NCBI GenBank assembly: GCA_037893245.1
Contig: JBAIAA010000094.1
Location: 930,001-994,000 of the forward strand
Reading direction: 5' to 3'
Source: Crossaster papposus
Lineage: Eukaryota > Echinodermata > Asteroidea > Velatida > Solasteridae
Length of the DNA stretch: 64,000 nt
Both the position numbers and the translations under genes were made by a program. The notes beneath the pieces were generated by a model. The model did no database searches, was not told the origin of the DNA, and saw only the letters and a list, made by a program, of their open reading frames with translations. Shown piece after piece: positions 12,213 to 24,907 of the stretch; within the stretch, counting starts at the first letter, position 1, and every line of letters begins with the position of its first letter.

Positions 12213-13510
12213 TAAGTGTCTCTTCATTTTCAAACAACGTTGAGGTTCGCAGCTCAGATATAAGTCGAGAAAATTATCCTCATTCGCAGCCATGTTTTCT
12301 TATATGTATCTATGTACACGTGTATTGCCGCATTGGCCTATGTCGCCAGTGCCCTGACGCATGAGTCTCACAGTTTTGGTTCTTTCCATTGAGAAATTTG
12401 GCAATATTTTGGCTCAGATGTCGAGCTGGTGAGTATCTCTTCATTCTCGAACAACGTTGAGGTTCCCAGCTCAAATATAAGTCGAGAAAGTTATCCTCAT
12501 TCGCAGCCATGTTTTCTTATGTGTATCTATGTACACGTGTATTGCCGCATTGGCCTAGGTCGCCAGTGCCCTGACGCATGAGTCTCACAGTTTGGGTTCT
12601 TTCCATTGAGAAATTTGGCAATATTATGGCTCAGATGTTGAGCTGGAGAGTGTCTCTTCATTCTCGAACAACGTTGAGGTTCGCAGATCAAATATAAGTC
12701 GAGAAAATTATCCTCATTCGCAGCCACCTTTTCTGATGTGTATGTTTGTACACGTGTATTGACGCATTGGCCTATGCCACCAGTGCCCTGACGCATGAGT
12801 CTCACAGTTTGGGTTCTTTCTATTGAGAAATTTGGCAATATTTTGGCTCAGATGTCGAGCTAGTGAGTGTCTCTTAATTATCGAACCAAGTTGAGGTTCG
12901 CAGCTCAGATATAAGTCGAGAAAATTATCCTCATTCGCAGCAATGTTTTCTGATGTGTATCTATGTACACGTGTATTGCCTCACTGGCCTATGTCGCCAG
13001 TGCCCTGACTCATGAGTCTCACAGTTTTGGTTTTTTCCATTGAGAAATTTGGCAATATTTTGGCTCAGATGTCGAGCTGGAGAGTGTCTCTTCATTCTCG
13101 AACAACGTTGAGGTTCGCAGCTCAGATACAGGTCGAGAAAATTATCCTCATTCGCAGCCATGTTTTCTTATGTGTTTCTAGGTACACGTGTATTGCCGCA
13201 TTGGCCTATGCCGCCAGTTGCCTGACGCATGAGTCTCACAGTATGGGTTCTTTATATAGAGAAATTTGGCAATATTTTGGCTCAGATGTCGAGCTGGTGA
13301 GTGTCTCTTCATTCTCGAACAACGTTGAGGTTCGCAGCTCAAATATAAGTCGAGAAAATTATCCTCATTCGCAGCCACCTTTTCTGATGTGTATGTTTGT
13401 ACACTTGTATTGCCGCATAGGCCTATGCCGTCAGTGCACTGACGCATGGGTCTCACGGTTTTGTTTTTTTCAAGTGAGAAATTTGGCAATATTTTAGCTC
13501 CGATGATGAG
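12213..13510. repeat. 6-monomer HOR, unit 3
   Basis: Third unit, six monomers. The start matches the landmark of units 1 and 2. Its end differs: at about 13511 the sequence reads GGTGAGTGTC with an intact CTCGAACAACG core instead of the TAAGTGTC landmark, so the HOR stops here. Confidence 0.75.
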
Positions 13511-15003
13511 CTGGTGAGTGTCTCTTCATTCTCGAACAACGTTGAGGTTCGCAGCTCAGATATAAGTCGAGAAAATTATCCTCATTCGCAGCCACCTTTT
13601 CTGATGTGTATGTTTGTACACTTGTATTGCCGCATAGGCCTATGCCGCCAGTGCCCTGACGCATGGGTCTCACGGTTTGGGTTCTTTCCAGTGAGAAATT
13701 TTGTAATATTTTGGCTCAGATGTTGAGCTGGTGAGTGTCTCTTCATTCTCGAACAACGTTGAGGTTCGCAGCTCAAATATAAGTCGAGAAAATTATCCTC
13801 ATTCGCAGCCATGTTTTCTTATATGTATCTATGTACACGTGTATTGCCGCATTGGCCTATGCCGCCAGTGGCCTGACACATGAGTCTCACGGTTTGGGTT
13901 TTTTCCAGTGAGAAATTTGGCAATATTTTGGCTCAGATGTCGAGCTGGTGAAAGTCTCTTCATTCTCGAACAAAGTTGAGGTACGCAGCTCAGATTTAAG
14001 TCGAGAAAATTATCCTCATTCGCAGCAATGTTTTCTTATGTATATCTATGTACACGTGTATTGCCGCACTGGCCTATGTCGCCAGTGCCCTGACTCATGA
14101 GTCTCACAGTTTGGGTTCTTTCCATTGAGAAATTTGGCAATATTTTGGCTTAGATGTCGAGCTGGAGAGTGTCTCTTCATTCTCGAACAACGTTGAGGTT
14201 CGCAGCTCAAATATAAGTCGAGAACATTATCCTCATTCGCAGCCATGTTTTCTTATGTGTATCTATGTACACATGTATTGTCGCATTGGCCTAGGTCGCC
14301 AGTGGCCTGACGCATGAGTCTCACAGTTTGGGTCCTTTCCATTGAGAAAGTTGGCAATATTTTGGCTCAGATGTCGAGCTGGTGAGTGTCTCTTCATTCT
14401 CGAACAACGTTGAGGTTCGCAGCTCAAATATAAGTCGAGAAAATTATCCTCATTCGCAGCCATGTTTTCTTATGTGTAATTATGTACACGTGTATTGCCG
14501 TATTGGCCTAGGTCGCCAGTGCCCTGACGCATGAGTCTCACAGTTTGGGTTTTTTCCATGGAGAAATTTGGCAATATTTTGGCTCAGATGTCGAGCTGGT
14601 GAGTATCTCTTCATTCTCGAACAACGTTGAGGTTCCCAGCTAAGATATAAGTCGAGAAAATAATCCTCATTCGCAGCCACCTTTTCTGATGTGTATGTTT
14701 GTACACGTGTATTGCCGCATAGGCCTATGCCGCCAGTGGCCTGACGCATGAATCTCACAGTTTGGGTTCTTTCCATTGAAAAATTTGGCAATATTTTGGC
14801 TTAGATGTCGAGCTGGAGAGTGTCTCTTCATTCTCGAACAACGTTGAGGTTCGCAGCTAAGATATAAGTCGAGAAAATTATCCTCATTCACAGCTACCTT
14901 TTATTATGTGTATGTTTGTACACGTGTATTGCCGCATTGGCCTATGCCGCCAGTGCCCTGACGCATGAGTCTCACAGTTTGGGTTCTTTCTATTGAGAAA
15001 TTT
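13511..15003. repeat. Mosaic monomers, partly like the left-end HOR
   Basis: No consistent HOR register. The part at about 14230-14760 has the same variant order as 1640-2170 and 3810-4340 (ACATGTATTGTCGC, then GTAATTATGTAC, then a GGTTCCCAGCTAAG monomer), so it is a further displaced copy of the left-end HOR. Confidence 0.65.
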
Positions 15004-15724
15004 GGCAATTTTTTGGCTCCGATGTCGAGCTGGTGAGTGTCTCTTCATTCTCGAACAACGTTGAGGTTCGCAGCTCTAATATAAGTCGACAAAATTATCC
15101 TCATTCGCAGCCATGTTTACTTATGTGTATCTATGTACACGAGTATTGCCGCATAGGCCTATGTCGCCAGTGCCCTGACGCATGAGTCTCACAGTTTGGG
15201 TTCTTTCTATTGAGAAATTTGGCAATATTTTGTCTCACATGTCGAGATGGTGAGTGTCTCTACATTCTCGAACAACGTTGAGGTTCGCAGCTCAGATATA
15301 AGTCGAGAAAATTATCCTCATTCGCAGCCACCTTTTCTGATGTGTATGTTTGTACACGTGTATTGCCGCATAGGCCTATGCCGCCAGTGGCCTGACACAT
15401 GAGTCTCACGGTTTGGGTTTTTTCCAGTGAGAAATTTGGCAATATTTTGGCTCAGATGTCGAGCTGGTAAAAGTCTCTTCATTCTCGAACAAAGTTGAGG
15501 TTCGCAGCTCAGATATAAGTCGAGAAAATTATCCTCATTCGCAGCAATGTTTTCTTATGTGTATCTATGTACACGTGTATTGCCGCACTGGCCTATGTCG
15601 CCAGTGCCCTGACTCATGAGTCTCACAGTTTGGGTTCTTTCCCTTGAGAAATTTGGCAATATTTTGGCTTAGATGTCGAGCTGGAGAGTGTCTCTACTTT
15701 CTCGAACAACGTTGAGGTTCGCAG
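15004..15724. repeat. Second copy of the 6540-7260 block
   Basis: Matches 6540-7260 at an offset of 8464 bp. It diverges after about 15722, where this copy continues into a TATAAGTCTAGAAAA variant. Confidence 0.75.
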
Positions 15725-17950
15725 CTCAGATATAAGTCTAGAAAATTATCCTCATTCGCAGTCATGTTTTCTTATGTGTATATATGTACACGTGTATTGC
15801 CGCATTGGCCTATGTCGCCAGTGCCCTGACGCATGAGTCTCACAGTTTGGGTCCTTTCCATTGAGAAAGTTGGCAATATTTTGGTTCAGATGTCGAGCTG
15901 GTGAGTGTCTCTTCATTCTCGAACAACGTTGAGGTTCCCAGCTAAGATATAAGTCGAGAAAATAATCCTCATTCTCAGCCACCTTTTCTGATGTGTATGT
16001 TTGTACACGTGTAATGCCGCATAGGCCTATGCCGCCAGTGGCCTGACGCATGCATCTCATAGTTTGGGTTCTTTCCATTGAGAAATTTGGCAATATTTTG
16101 TCTCAGATGTCGAGCTGGTGAATGTCTCTTCATTCTCGAACAACGTTGAGGTTCGCAGCTCAGATATAAGTCGAGAAAATTATCCTCATTCGCAGCCACC
16201 TTTTGTTATGTGTATGTTTGTACACGTGTATTGCCGCATTGGCCTATGTCGCCAGTGCCCTGACGCATGAGTCTCACGGTTTGGGTTTTTTCAAGTGAGA
16301 AATTTGGCAATATTTTGGCTCAGATGTTGAGCTGGTGAGTGTCTCTTCATTTTCAAACAACGTTGAGGTTTGCAGCTAAGATATAAGTCGAGAAAATTAT
16401 CATCATTCGCAGCAATGTTTTCTTATGTGTATCTATGTACACGTGTATTGCCGCACTGGCCTATGTCGCCAGTGCCCTGACTCATGAGTCTCACAATTTG
16501 GGTTCTTTCCATTGAAAAATTTGGCAATATTTTGGCTTAGATGTCGAGCTGGAGAGTGTCTCTTCATTCTCGAACAACGTTGAGGTTCGCAGCTAAGATA
16601 TAAGTCGAGAAAATTATCCTCATTCACAGCCACCTTTTCTTATGTGTATGTTTGTACACGTGTATTGCCGCATTAGCCTATGTTGCCAGTGCCCTGACGC
16701 ATGAGTCTCACAGTTTGGGTTCTTTCCATTGAGAAATTTGGCAATATTTTGGCTCAGATGTCGAGCTGGTGAGTGTCTCTTCATTCTCGAACAACGTTGA
16801 GGTTCGCAGCTCAAATATAAGTCGAGAAAATTATCCTCATTCGCAGCCATGTTTTTTTATGTGTATCTATGTACACATGTATTGCCGCACTGGCCTATGT
16901 CGCCAGTGCCCTGACTCATGAGTCTCACAATTAGGGTTCTTTCCATTGAGAAATTTGGCAATATTTTGGCTTAGATGTCGAGCTGGAGAGTGTCTCTTCA
17001 TTCTCGAACAACGTTGAGGTTCGCAGCTAAGATATAAGTCGAGAAAATTATCCTCATTCACAGCCACCTTTTCTTATGTGTATGTTTGTACACGTGTATT
17101 GCCGCATTGGCCTATGTCGCCAGTGCCCTGACGCATGAGTCTCACGGTTTGGGTTTTTTCCAGTGAGAAATTTGGCAATATTTTGGCTCCGATGTCGAGC
17201 TGGTGAGTGTCTCTTCATTCTCGAACAACGTTGAGGTTCGCAGCTCAAATATAAGTCGAGAAAATTATCCTCATTCGCAGCCATGTTTTCTTATGTGTAT
17301 CTATGTACACGTGTATTGCCGCATTAGCCTATGTTGCCAGTGCCCTGACGCACGAGTCTCACAGTTTGGGTTCTTTCCATTGAGAAATTTGGCAGTATTT
17401 TGGCTCAGATGTCGAGCTGGTGAGTGTCTCTTCATTCTCGAACAACGTTGAGGTTCGCAGCTCAAATATAAGTCGAGAAAATTATCCTCATTCGCAGCCA
17501 TGTTTTTTTATGTGTATCTATGTACACATGTATTGCCGCACTGGCCTATGTCGCCAGTGCCCTGACTCATGAGTCTCACAGTTTGGGTTCTTTCCATTGA
17601 GGAAGTTGGCAATATTTTGGCTCAGATGTCGAGCTGGAGAGTGTCTTTTCATTCTCGAACAACGTTGAGGTTCGCAGCTCAAATATAAGTCAAGAAAATT
17701 ATCCTCATTCGCAGCCATGTTTTCTTATGTGTATCTATGTACAAGTGTATTGCCGCATAGGCCTATGTCGCCAGTGCCCTGACGCATGAGTCTCACAGTT
17801 TGGGTTCTTTCCATTGAGAAATTTGGCAATATTTTGACTCACATGTCGAGCTGGTGAGTGTCTCTACATTCTCGAACAACGTTGAGGTTCGCAGCTCAGA
17901 TATAAGTCTAGAAAATTATCCTCATTCGCAGCCATGTTTTCTTATTTGTA
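15725..17950. repeat. Mosaic monomers with dimer and trimer steps
   Basis: Monomers at about 16433 and 16867 are near copies at 434 bp (two monomers), while those at about 16640 and 17290 are near copies at 651 bp (three monomers). Several carry the GACTCATGAGTC palindrome. I see no single HOR unit that explains the segment. Confidence 0.65.
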
Positions 17951-19263
17951 TATATGTACACGTGTATTGCCGCATTGGCCTATGTCGCCAGTGCCCTGAC
18001 GCATGAGTCTCACAGTTTCGGTCCTTTCCATTGAGAAAGTTGGCAATATTTTGGTTCAGATGTCGAGCTGGTGAGTGTCTCTTCATTCTCGAACAACGTT
18101 GAGGTTCCCAGCTAAGATATAAGTCGAGAAAATAATCCTCATTCGCAGCCACCTTTTCTGATGTGTATGTTTGTACACGTGTATTGCCGCATAGGCCTAT
18201 GCCGCCAGTGGCCTGACGCATGAATCTCACAGTTTGGGTTCTTTCCATTGAGAAATTCGGCAATATTTTGTCTCAGATGTCGAGCTAGTGAGTGTCTCTT
18301 CATTCTCGAACAACGTTGAGGTTCGCAGCTCAAATATAAGTCGAGAAAATTATCCTCATTCGCAGCCATGTTTTCTTATGTGTATGTTTGTACACTTGTA
18401 TTGCCGCATAGGCCTATGCCGTCAGTGCCCTGACGCATGGGTCTCACGGTTTGGTTTTTTTACAGTGAGAAATTTGGCAATATTTTGGCTCCGATGTCGA
18501 GCTGGTGAGTGTCTCTTCATTCCCGAACAACGTTGAGGTTCGCAGATCAGATATAAGTCGAGAAAATTATCCTCATTCGCAGCCACCTTTTCTGATGTGT
18601 ATCTATGTACACGTGTATTGCCGCACTGGCCTATGTCGCCAATGCCCTGACTCATGAGTCTCACAGTTTGGGTTCTTTCCATTGAGAAATTTGGCAATAT
18701 TTTGGCTCAGATGTCGAGCTGGTGAGTGTCTCTTCATTATCGAACAACGTTGAGGTTCGCAGCTCAAATATAAGTCGAGAAAATTATCCTCATTCGCAGC
18801 CACCTTTTCTGATGTGTATGTTTGTACACTTGTATTGCCGCATAGGCCTATGCCGTCAGTGCCCTGACGCATGGGTCTCACGGTTTGGTTTTTTTACAGT
18901 GAGAAATTTGGCAATATGTTGGCTCCGATGTCGAGCTGGTGAGTGTCTCTTCATTCTCGTACAACGTTGAGGTTCGCAGCTCAGATATAAGTCGAGAAAA
19001 TTATTATCATTCGCAGCCATGTTTTCTTATGTGTATCTATGTACACGTGTATTGCCGCGTAGGCCTATGTCGCCAGTGCCCTGACGCATGAGTCTCACAG
19101 TTTGGGTTCTTTCCATTGAGAAATTTGGCAATATTTTGACTCACATGTCGAGCTGGTGAGTGTCTCTACATTCTCGAACAACGTTGAGGTTCGCAGCTCA
19201 GATATAAGTCTAGAAAATTATCCTCATTCGCAGCCATGTTTTCTTATTTGTATATATGTACAC
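17951..19263. repeat. 1.3 kb block, first copy (offset 4557)
   Basis: About six monomers repeated at 22508-23820 with an offset of exactly 4557 bp (21 monomers). Shared rare variants include CAGTTTCGGTCC, GTCGCCAATGCCC, CTCGTACAACG and CAATATGTTGGC. The two copies flank the trimer array at 19632-22259, so a large duplicated segment probably expanded around it. Confidence 0.8.
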
Positions 19264-19631
19264 GTGTATTGCCGCATTGGCCTATGTCGCCAGTGCCCTG
19301 ACGCATGAGTCTCACAGTTTCGGTCCTTTCCATTGAGAAAGTTGGCAATATTTTGGTTCAGATGGCGAGCTGGTGAGTGTCTCTTCATTCTCGAACAACG
19401 TTGAGGTTCCCAGCTAAGATATAAGTCGAGAAAATAATCCTCATTCGCAGCCACCTTTTCTGATGTGTATGTTTGTACACGTGTATTGGCGAATAGGCCT
19501 ATGCCGCCAGTGGCCTGACGCATGAATCTCACAGTTTGGGTTCTTTACATTGAGAAATTCGGCAATATTTTGTCTAAGATGTCGAGCTGGTGAGTGTCTC
19601 TTCATTCCCGAACAACGTTGAGGTTCGCAGA
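19264..19631. repeat. Transition monomers
   Basis: Ordinary monomers of the array linking the 1.3 kb block to the trimer array. They contain the variant GTATTGGCGAATAGG at about 19484, which later marks HOR units at 24908, 26644 and 28598. Confidence 0.7.
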
Positions 19632-22259
19632 TCAGATATAAGTCGAGAAAATTATTCTCATTCGCAGCCATGTTTTCTTATGTGTATGTTTGTAAACGTG
19701 TATTGCCGCATAGGCCTATGCCGCCAGTGGCCTGACACATGAGTCTCACGGTTTGGATTTTTTCCAGTGAGAAATTTGGCAATATTTTGGCCCAGATGTC
19801 GACCTGGTGAGTGTCTCTTCATTCTCGAACAACGTTGAGGTTCGCAGCTCAGATATAAGTCGACAAAATTAACCTCATTCGCAGCCATGTTTTCTTGTGT
19901 GTATCTATGTACACGTGTATTGTCGCATAGGCCTATGCCGTCAGTGCCCTGACGCATGAGTCTCACGGTTTGGGTTTTTTCCAGTGAGAAATTTGGCAAT
20001 ATTGTGGCTCCGATGTCGAGCTGGTGAGTGTCTCGTCATTCTCAAACAACGTTGAGGTTCTCAGCTCAGATATAAGTCAAGACAATTATCCTCATTCGCA
20101 GCAACTTTTCCTTATGTGTATGTTTGTACACGTGTATTGCCGCATAGGCCTATGCCGCCAGTGGCCTGACGCATGAATCTCACAGTTTGGGTTCTTTCCA
20201 TTGAGAAATTTGGCAATATCTTGTCTAAGATGTCGAGCTGGTGAATGTCTCTTCATTCTCGAACAACGTTGAGGTTCGCAGCTCAGATATAAGTCGAGAA
20301 AATTATTCTCATTCGCAGCCATGTTTTCTTATGTGTATGTTTGTAAACGTGTATTGCCGCATAGGCCTATGCCGCCAGTGGCCTGACACATGAGTCTCAC
20401 GGTTTGGATTTTTTCCAGTGAGAAATTTGGCAATATTTTGGCCCAGATGTCGACCTGGTGAGTGTCTCTTCATTCTCGAACAACGTTGAGGTTCGCAGCT
20501 CAGATATAAGTCGACAAAATTAACCTCATTCGCAGCCATGTTTTCTTGTGTGTATCTATGTACACGTGTATTGTCGCATAGGCCTATGCCGTCAGTGCCC
20601 TGACGCATGAGTCTCACGGTTTGGGTTTTTTCCAGTGAGAAATTTGGCAATATTGTGGCTCCGATGTCGAGCTGGTGAGTGTCTCGTCATTCTCAAACAA
20701 CGTTGAGGTTCTCAGCTCAGATATAAGTCAAGACAATTATCCTCATTCGCAGCAACTTTTCCTTATGTGTATGTTTGTACACGTGTATTGCCGCATAGGC
20801 CTATGCCGCCAGTGGCCTGACGCATGAATCTCACAGTTTGGGTTCTTTCCATTGAGAAATTTGGCAATATTTTGTCTAAGATGTCGAGCTGGTGAATGTC
20901 TCTTCATTCTCGAACAACGTTGAGGTTCGCAGCTCAGATATAAGTCGAGAAAATTATTCTCATTCGCAGCCATGTTTTCTTATGTGTATGTTTGTAAACG
21001 TGTATTGCCGCATAGGCCTATGCCGCCAGTGGCCTGACACATGAGTCTCACGGTTTGGATTTTTTCCAGTGAGAAATTTGGCAATATTTTGGCCCAGATG
21101 TCGACCTGGTGAGTGTCTCTTCATTCTCGAACAACGTTGAGGTTCGCAGCTCAGATATAAGTCGACAAAATTAACCTCATTCGCAGCCATGTTTTCTTGT
21201 GTGTATCTATGTACACGTGTATTGTCGCATAGGCCTATGCCGTCAGTGCCCTGACGCATGAGTCTCACGGTTTGGGTTTTTTCCAGTGAGAAATTTGGCA
21301 ATATTGTGGCTCCGATGTCGAGCTGGTGAGTGTCTCGTCATTCTCAAACAACGTTGAGGTTCTCAGCTCAGATATAAGTCAAGACAATTATCCTCATTCG
21401 CAGCAACTTTTCCTTATGTGTATGTTTGTACACGTGTATTGCCGCATAGGCCTATGCCGCCAGTGGCCTGACGCATGAATCTCACAGTTTGGGTTCTTTC
21501 CATTGAGAAATTTGGCAATATTTTGTCTAAGATGTCGAGCTGGTGAATGTCTCTTCATTCTCGAACAACGTTGAGGTTCGCAGCTCAGATATAAGTCGAG
21601 AAAATTATTCTCATTCGCAGCCATGTTTTCTTATGTGTATGTTTGTAAACGTGTATTGCCGCATAGGCCTATGCCGCCAGTGGCCTGACACATGAGTCTC
21701 ACGGTTTGGATTTTTTCCAGTGAGAAATTTGGCAATATTTTGGCCCAGATGTCGACCTGGTGAGTGTCTCTTCATTCTCGAACAACGTTGAGGTTCGCAG
21801 CTCAGATATAAGTCGACAAAATTAACCTCATTCGCAGCCATGTTTTCTTGTGTGTATCTATGTACACGTGTATTGTCGCATAGGCCTATGCCGTCAGTGC
21901 CCTGACGCATGAGTCTCACGGTTTGGGTTTTTTCCAGTGAGAAATTTGGCAATATTGTGGCTCCGATGTCGAGCTGGTGAGTGTCTCGTCATTCTCAAAC
22001 AACGTTGAGGTTCTCAGCTCAGATATAAGTCAAGACAATTATCCTCATTCGCAGCAACTTTTCCTTATGTGTATGTTTGTACACGTGTATTGCCGCATAG
22101 GCCTATGCCGCCAGTGGCCTGACGCATGAATCTCACAGTTTGGGTTCTTTCCATTGAGAAATTTGGCAATATTTTGTCTAAGATGTCGAGCTGGTGAATG
22201 TCTCTTCATTCTCGAACAACGTTGAGGTTGGCAGCTCAGATATAAGTCGAGAAAATTAT
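19632..22259. repeat. 651 bp trimer HOR, four tandem units
   Basis: Four consecutive three-monomer units starting at 19632, 20283, 20934 and 21585, each exactly 651 bp and nearly identical; one visible difference is CAATATCTTG (20214) against CAATATTTTG in the next units. The first monomer of each unit has GTAAACGTG and GTCGACCTGG, the second GTACACGTGTATTGTCG, the third CAGCAACTTTTCC. Therefore one of three monomers has lost the TACACGTGTA palindrome. Single further trimers occur at about 26800-27460 and, in part, 28750-29260. Confidence 0.92.
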
Positions 22260-22508
22260 CCTCATTCGCAGCCATGTTTTCTTATGTGTATGTTTGTAAA
22301 CGTGTATTGACGCATAGGCCTATGCCGCCAGTGGCCTGACGCATGAGTCTCACGGTTTGGTTTTTTTCCAGTGAGAAGTTTGGCAATATTTTGGCTCAGA
22401 TGTCGAGCTGGTGAGTGTCTCTTCATTCCCGAACAACGTTGAGGTTCGCAGATCAGATATAAGTCGAGAAAATTATTCTCATTCGCAGCCATGTTTTCTT
22501 ATGTGTAT
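22260..22508. repeat. Transition monomer after the trimer array
   Basis: About one monomer, with GTGAGAAGTTTGGC and CCCGAACAACG. The same variant follows the single trimer at about 27470, at an offset of about 5205 bp, so trimer plus exit monomer moved together. Confidence 0.65.
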
Positions 22509-23820
22509 CTATGTACACGTGTATTGCCGCATTGGCCTATGTCGCCAGTGCCCTGACGCATGAGTCTCACAGTTTCGGTCCTTTCCATTGAGAAAGTTGG
22601 CAATATTTTGGTTCAGATGTCGAGCTGGTGAGTGTCTCTTCATTCTCGAACAACGTTGAGGTTCCCAGCTAAGATATAAGTCGAGAAAATAATCCTCATT
22701 CGCAGCCACCTTTTCTGATGTGTATGTTTGTACACGTGTATTGCCGCATAGGCCTATGCCGCCAGTGGCCTGACGCATGAATCTCACAGTTTGGGTTCTT
22801 TCCATTGAGAAATTCGGCAATATTTTGTCTCAGATGTCGAGCTAGTGAGTGTCTCTTCATTCTCGAACAACGTTGAGGTTCGCAGCTCAAATATAAGTCG
22901 AGAAAATTATCCTCATTCGCAGCGATGTTTTCTTATGTGTATGTTTGTACACTTGTATTGCCGCATAGGCCTATGCCGTCAGTGCCCTGACGCATGGGTC
23001 TCACGGTTTGGTTTTTTTACAGTGAGAAATTTGGCAATATTTTGGCTCCGATGTCGAGCTGGTGAGTGTCTCTTCATTCCCGAACAACGTTGAGGTTCGC
23101 AGATCAGATATAAGTCGAGAAAATTATCCTCATTCGCAGCCACCTTTTCTGATGTGTATCTATGTACACGTGTATTGCCGCACTGGCCTATGTCGCCAAT
23201 GCCCTGACTCATGAGTCTCACAGTTTGGGTTCTTTCCATTGAGAAATTTGGCAATATTTTGGCTCAGATGTCGAGCTGGTGAGTGTCTCTTCATTATCGA
23301 ACAACGTTGAGGTTCGCAGCTCAAATATAAGTCGAGAAAATTATCCTCATTCGCAGCCACCTTTTCTGATGTGTATGTTTGTACACTTGTATTGCCGCAT
23401 AGGCCTATGCCGTCAGTGCCCTGACGCATGGGTCTCACGGTTTGGTTTTTTTACAGTGAGAAATTTGGCAATATGTTGGCTCCGATGTCGAGCTGGTGAG
23501 TGTCTCTTCATTCTCGTACAACGTTGAGGTTCGCAGCTCAGATATAAGTCGAGAAAATTATTATCATTCGCAGCCATGTTTTCTTATGTGTATCTATGTA
23601 CACGTGTATTGCCGCGTAGGCCTATGTCGCCAGTGCCCTGACGCATGAGTCTCACAGTTTGGGTTCTTTCCATTGAGAAATTTGGCAATATTTTGACTCA
23701 CATGTCGAGCTGGTGAGTGTCTCTACATTCTCGAACAACGTTGAGGTTCGCAGCTCAGATATAAGTCTAGAAAATTATCCTCATTCGCAGCCATGTTTTC
23801 TTATTTGTATATATGTACAC
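22509..23820. repeat. 1.3 kb block, second copy (offset 4557)
   Basis: Matches 17952-19263 and diverges at about 23830, where this copy reads GCCGCACTGGCC and the first copy GCCGCATTGGCC. Confidence 0.8.
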
Positions 23821-24907
23821 GTGTATTGCCGCACTGGCCTATGTCGCCAATGCCCTGACTCATGAGTCTCACAGTTTGGGTTCTTTCCATTGAGAAATTC
23901 GGCAATATTTTGTCTCAGATGTCGAGCTGGGGAGTGTCTCTTCATTCTCGAACAACGTTGAGGTTCGCAGCTCAAATATAAGTCGAGAAAATTATCCTCA
24001 TTCGCAGCCATGTTTTCTTATGTGTATGTTTGTACACTTGTATTGCCGCATAGGCCTATGCCGTCAGTGCCCTGACGCATGGGTCTCACGGTTTGGTTTT
24101 TTTACAGTGAGAAATTTGGCAATATTTTGGCTCCGATGTCGAGCTGGTGAGTGTCTCTTCATTCCCGAACAACGTTGAGGTTCGCAGATCAGATATAAGT
24201 CGAGAAAATTATCCTCATTCGCAGCCACCTTTTCTGATGTGTATCTATGTACACGTGTATTGCCGCACTGGCCTATGTCGCCAATGCCCTGACTCATGAG
24301 TCTCACAGTTTGGGTTCTTTCCATTGAGAAATTTGGCAATATTTTGGCTCAGATGTCGAGCTGGTGAGTGTCTCTTCATTATCGAACAACGTTGAGGTTC
24401 GCAGCTCAAATATAAGAGAAAATTATTTTCATTCGCAGCCACCTTTTCTGATGTGTATGTTTGTACACTTGTATTGCCGCATAGGCCTATGCCGTCAGTG
24501 CCCTGACGCATGGGTCTCACGGTTTGGTTTTTTTACAGTGAGAAATTTGGCAATATGTTGGCTCCGATGTCGAGCTGGTGAGTGTCTCTTCATTCTCGTA
24601 CAACGTTGAGGTTCGCAGCTCAGATATAAGTCGAGAAAATTATTCTCATTCGCAGCCATGTTTTCTTATGTGTATCTATGTACACGTGTATTGCCGCATT
24701 GGCCTAGGTCGCCAGTGCCCTGACGCATGAGTCTCACAGTTTGGGTTCTTTCCATTGAGAAATTTGGCAATATTTTAGCTCAGATGTCGAGCTGGTGAGT
24801 ATCGCTTCATTCTCGAACAACGTTGAGGTTCCCAGCTAAGATATAAGTCGAGAAAATAATTCTCATTCGCAGCCACCTTTTCTGATGTGTATGTTTGTAC
24901 ACGTGTA
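23821..24907. repeat. Leading part of the 8-9-monomer HOR
   Basis: Carries the same variants as 22.85-23.6 kb at 1085 bp (five monomers), including CCCGAACAACG and CTCGTACAACG. One monomer here has lost three bases: after 24416 the sequence reads TATAAGAGAAAA instead of TATAAGTCGAGAAAA, giving a 214 bp monomer. Confidence 0.75.
24411..24420. other. 3 bp deletion in one monomer
   Basis: TATAAGAGAA stands where all neighbours have TATAAGTCGAGAA; three bases (TCG) are missing after 24416. It explains why offsets between the HOR units to its left and right are three bases short of a multiple of 217. Confidence 0.85.
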
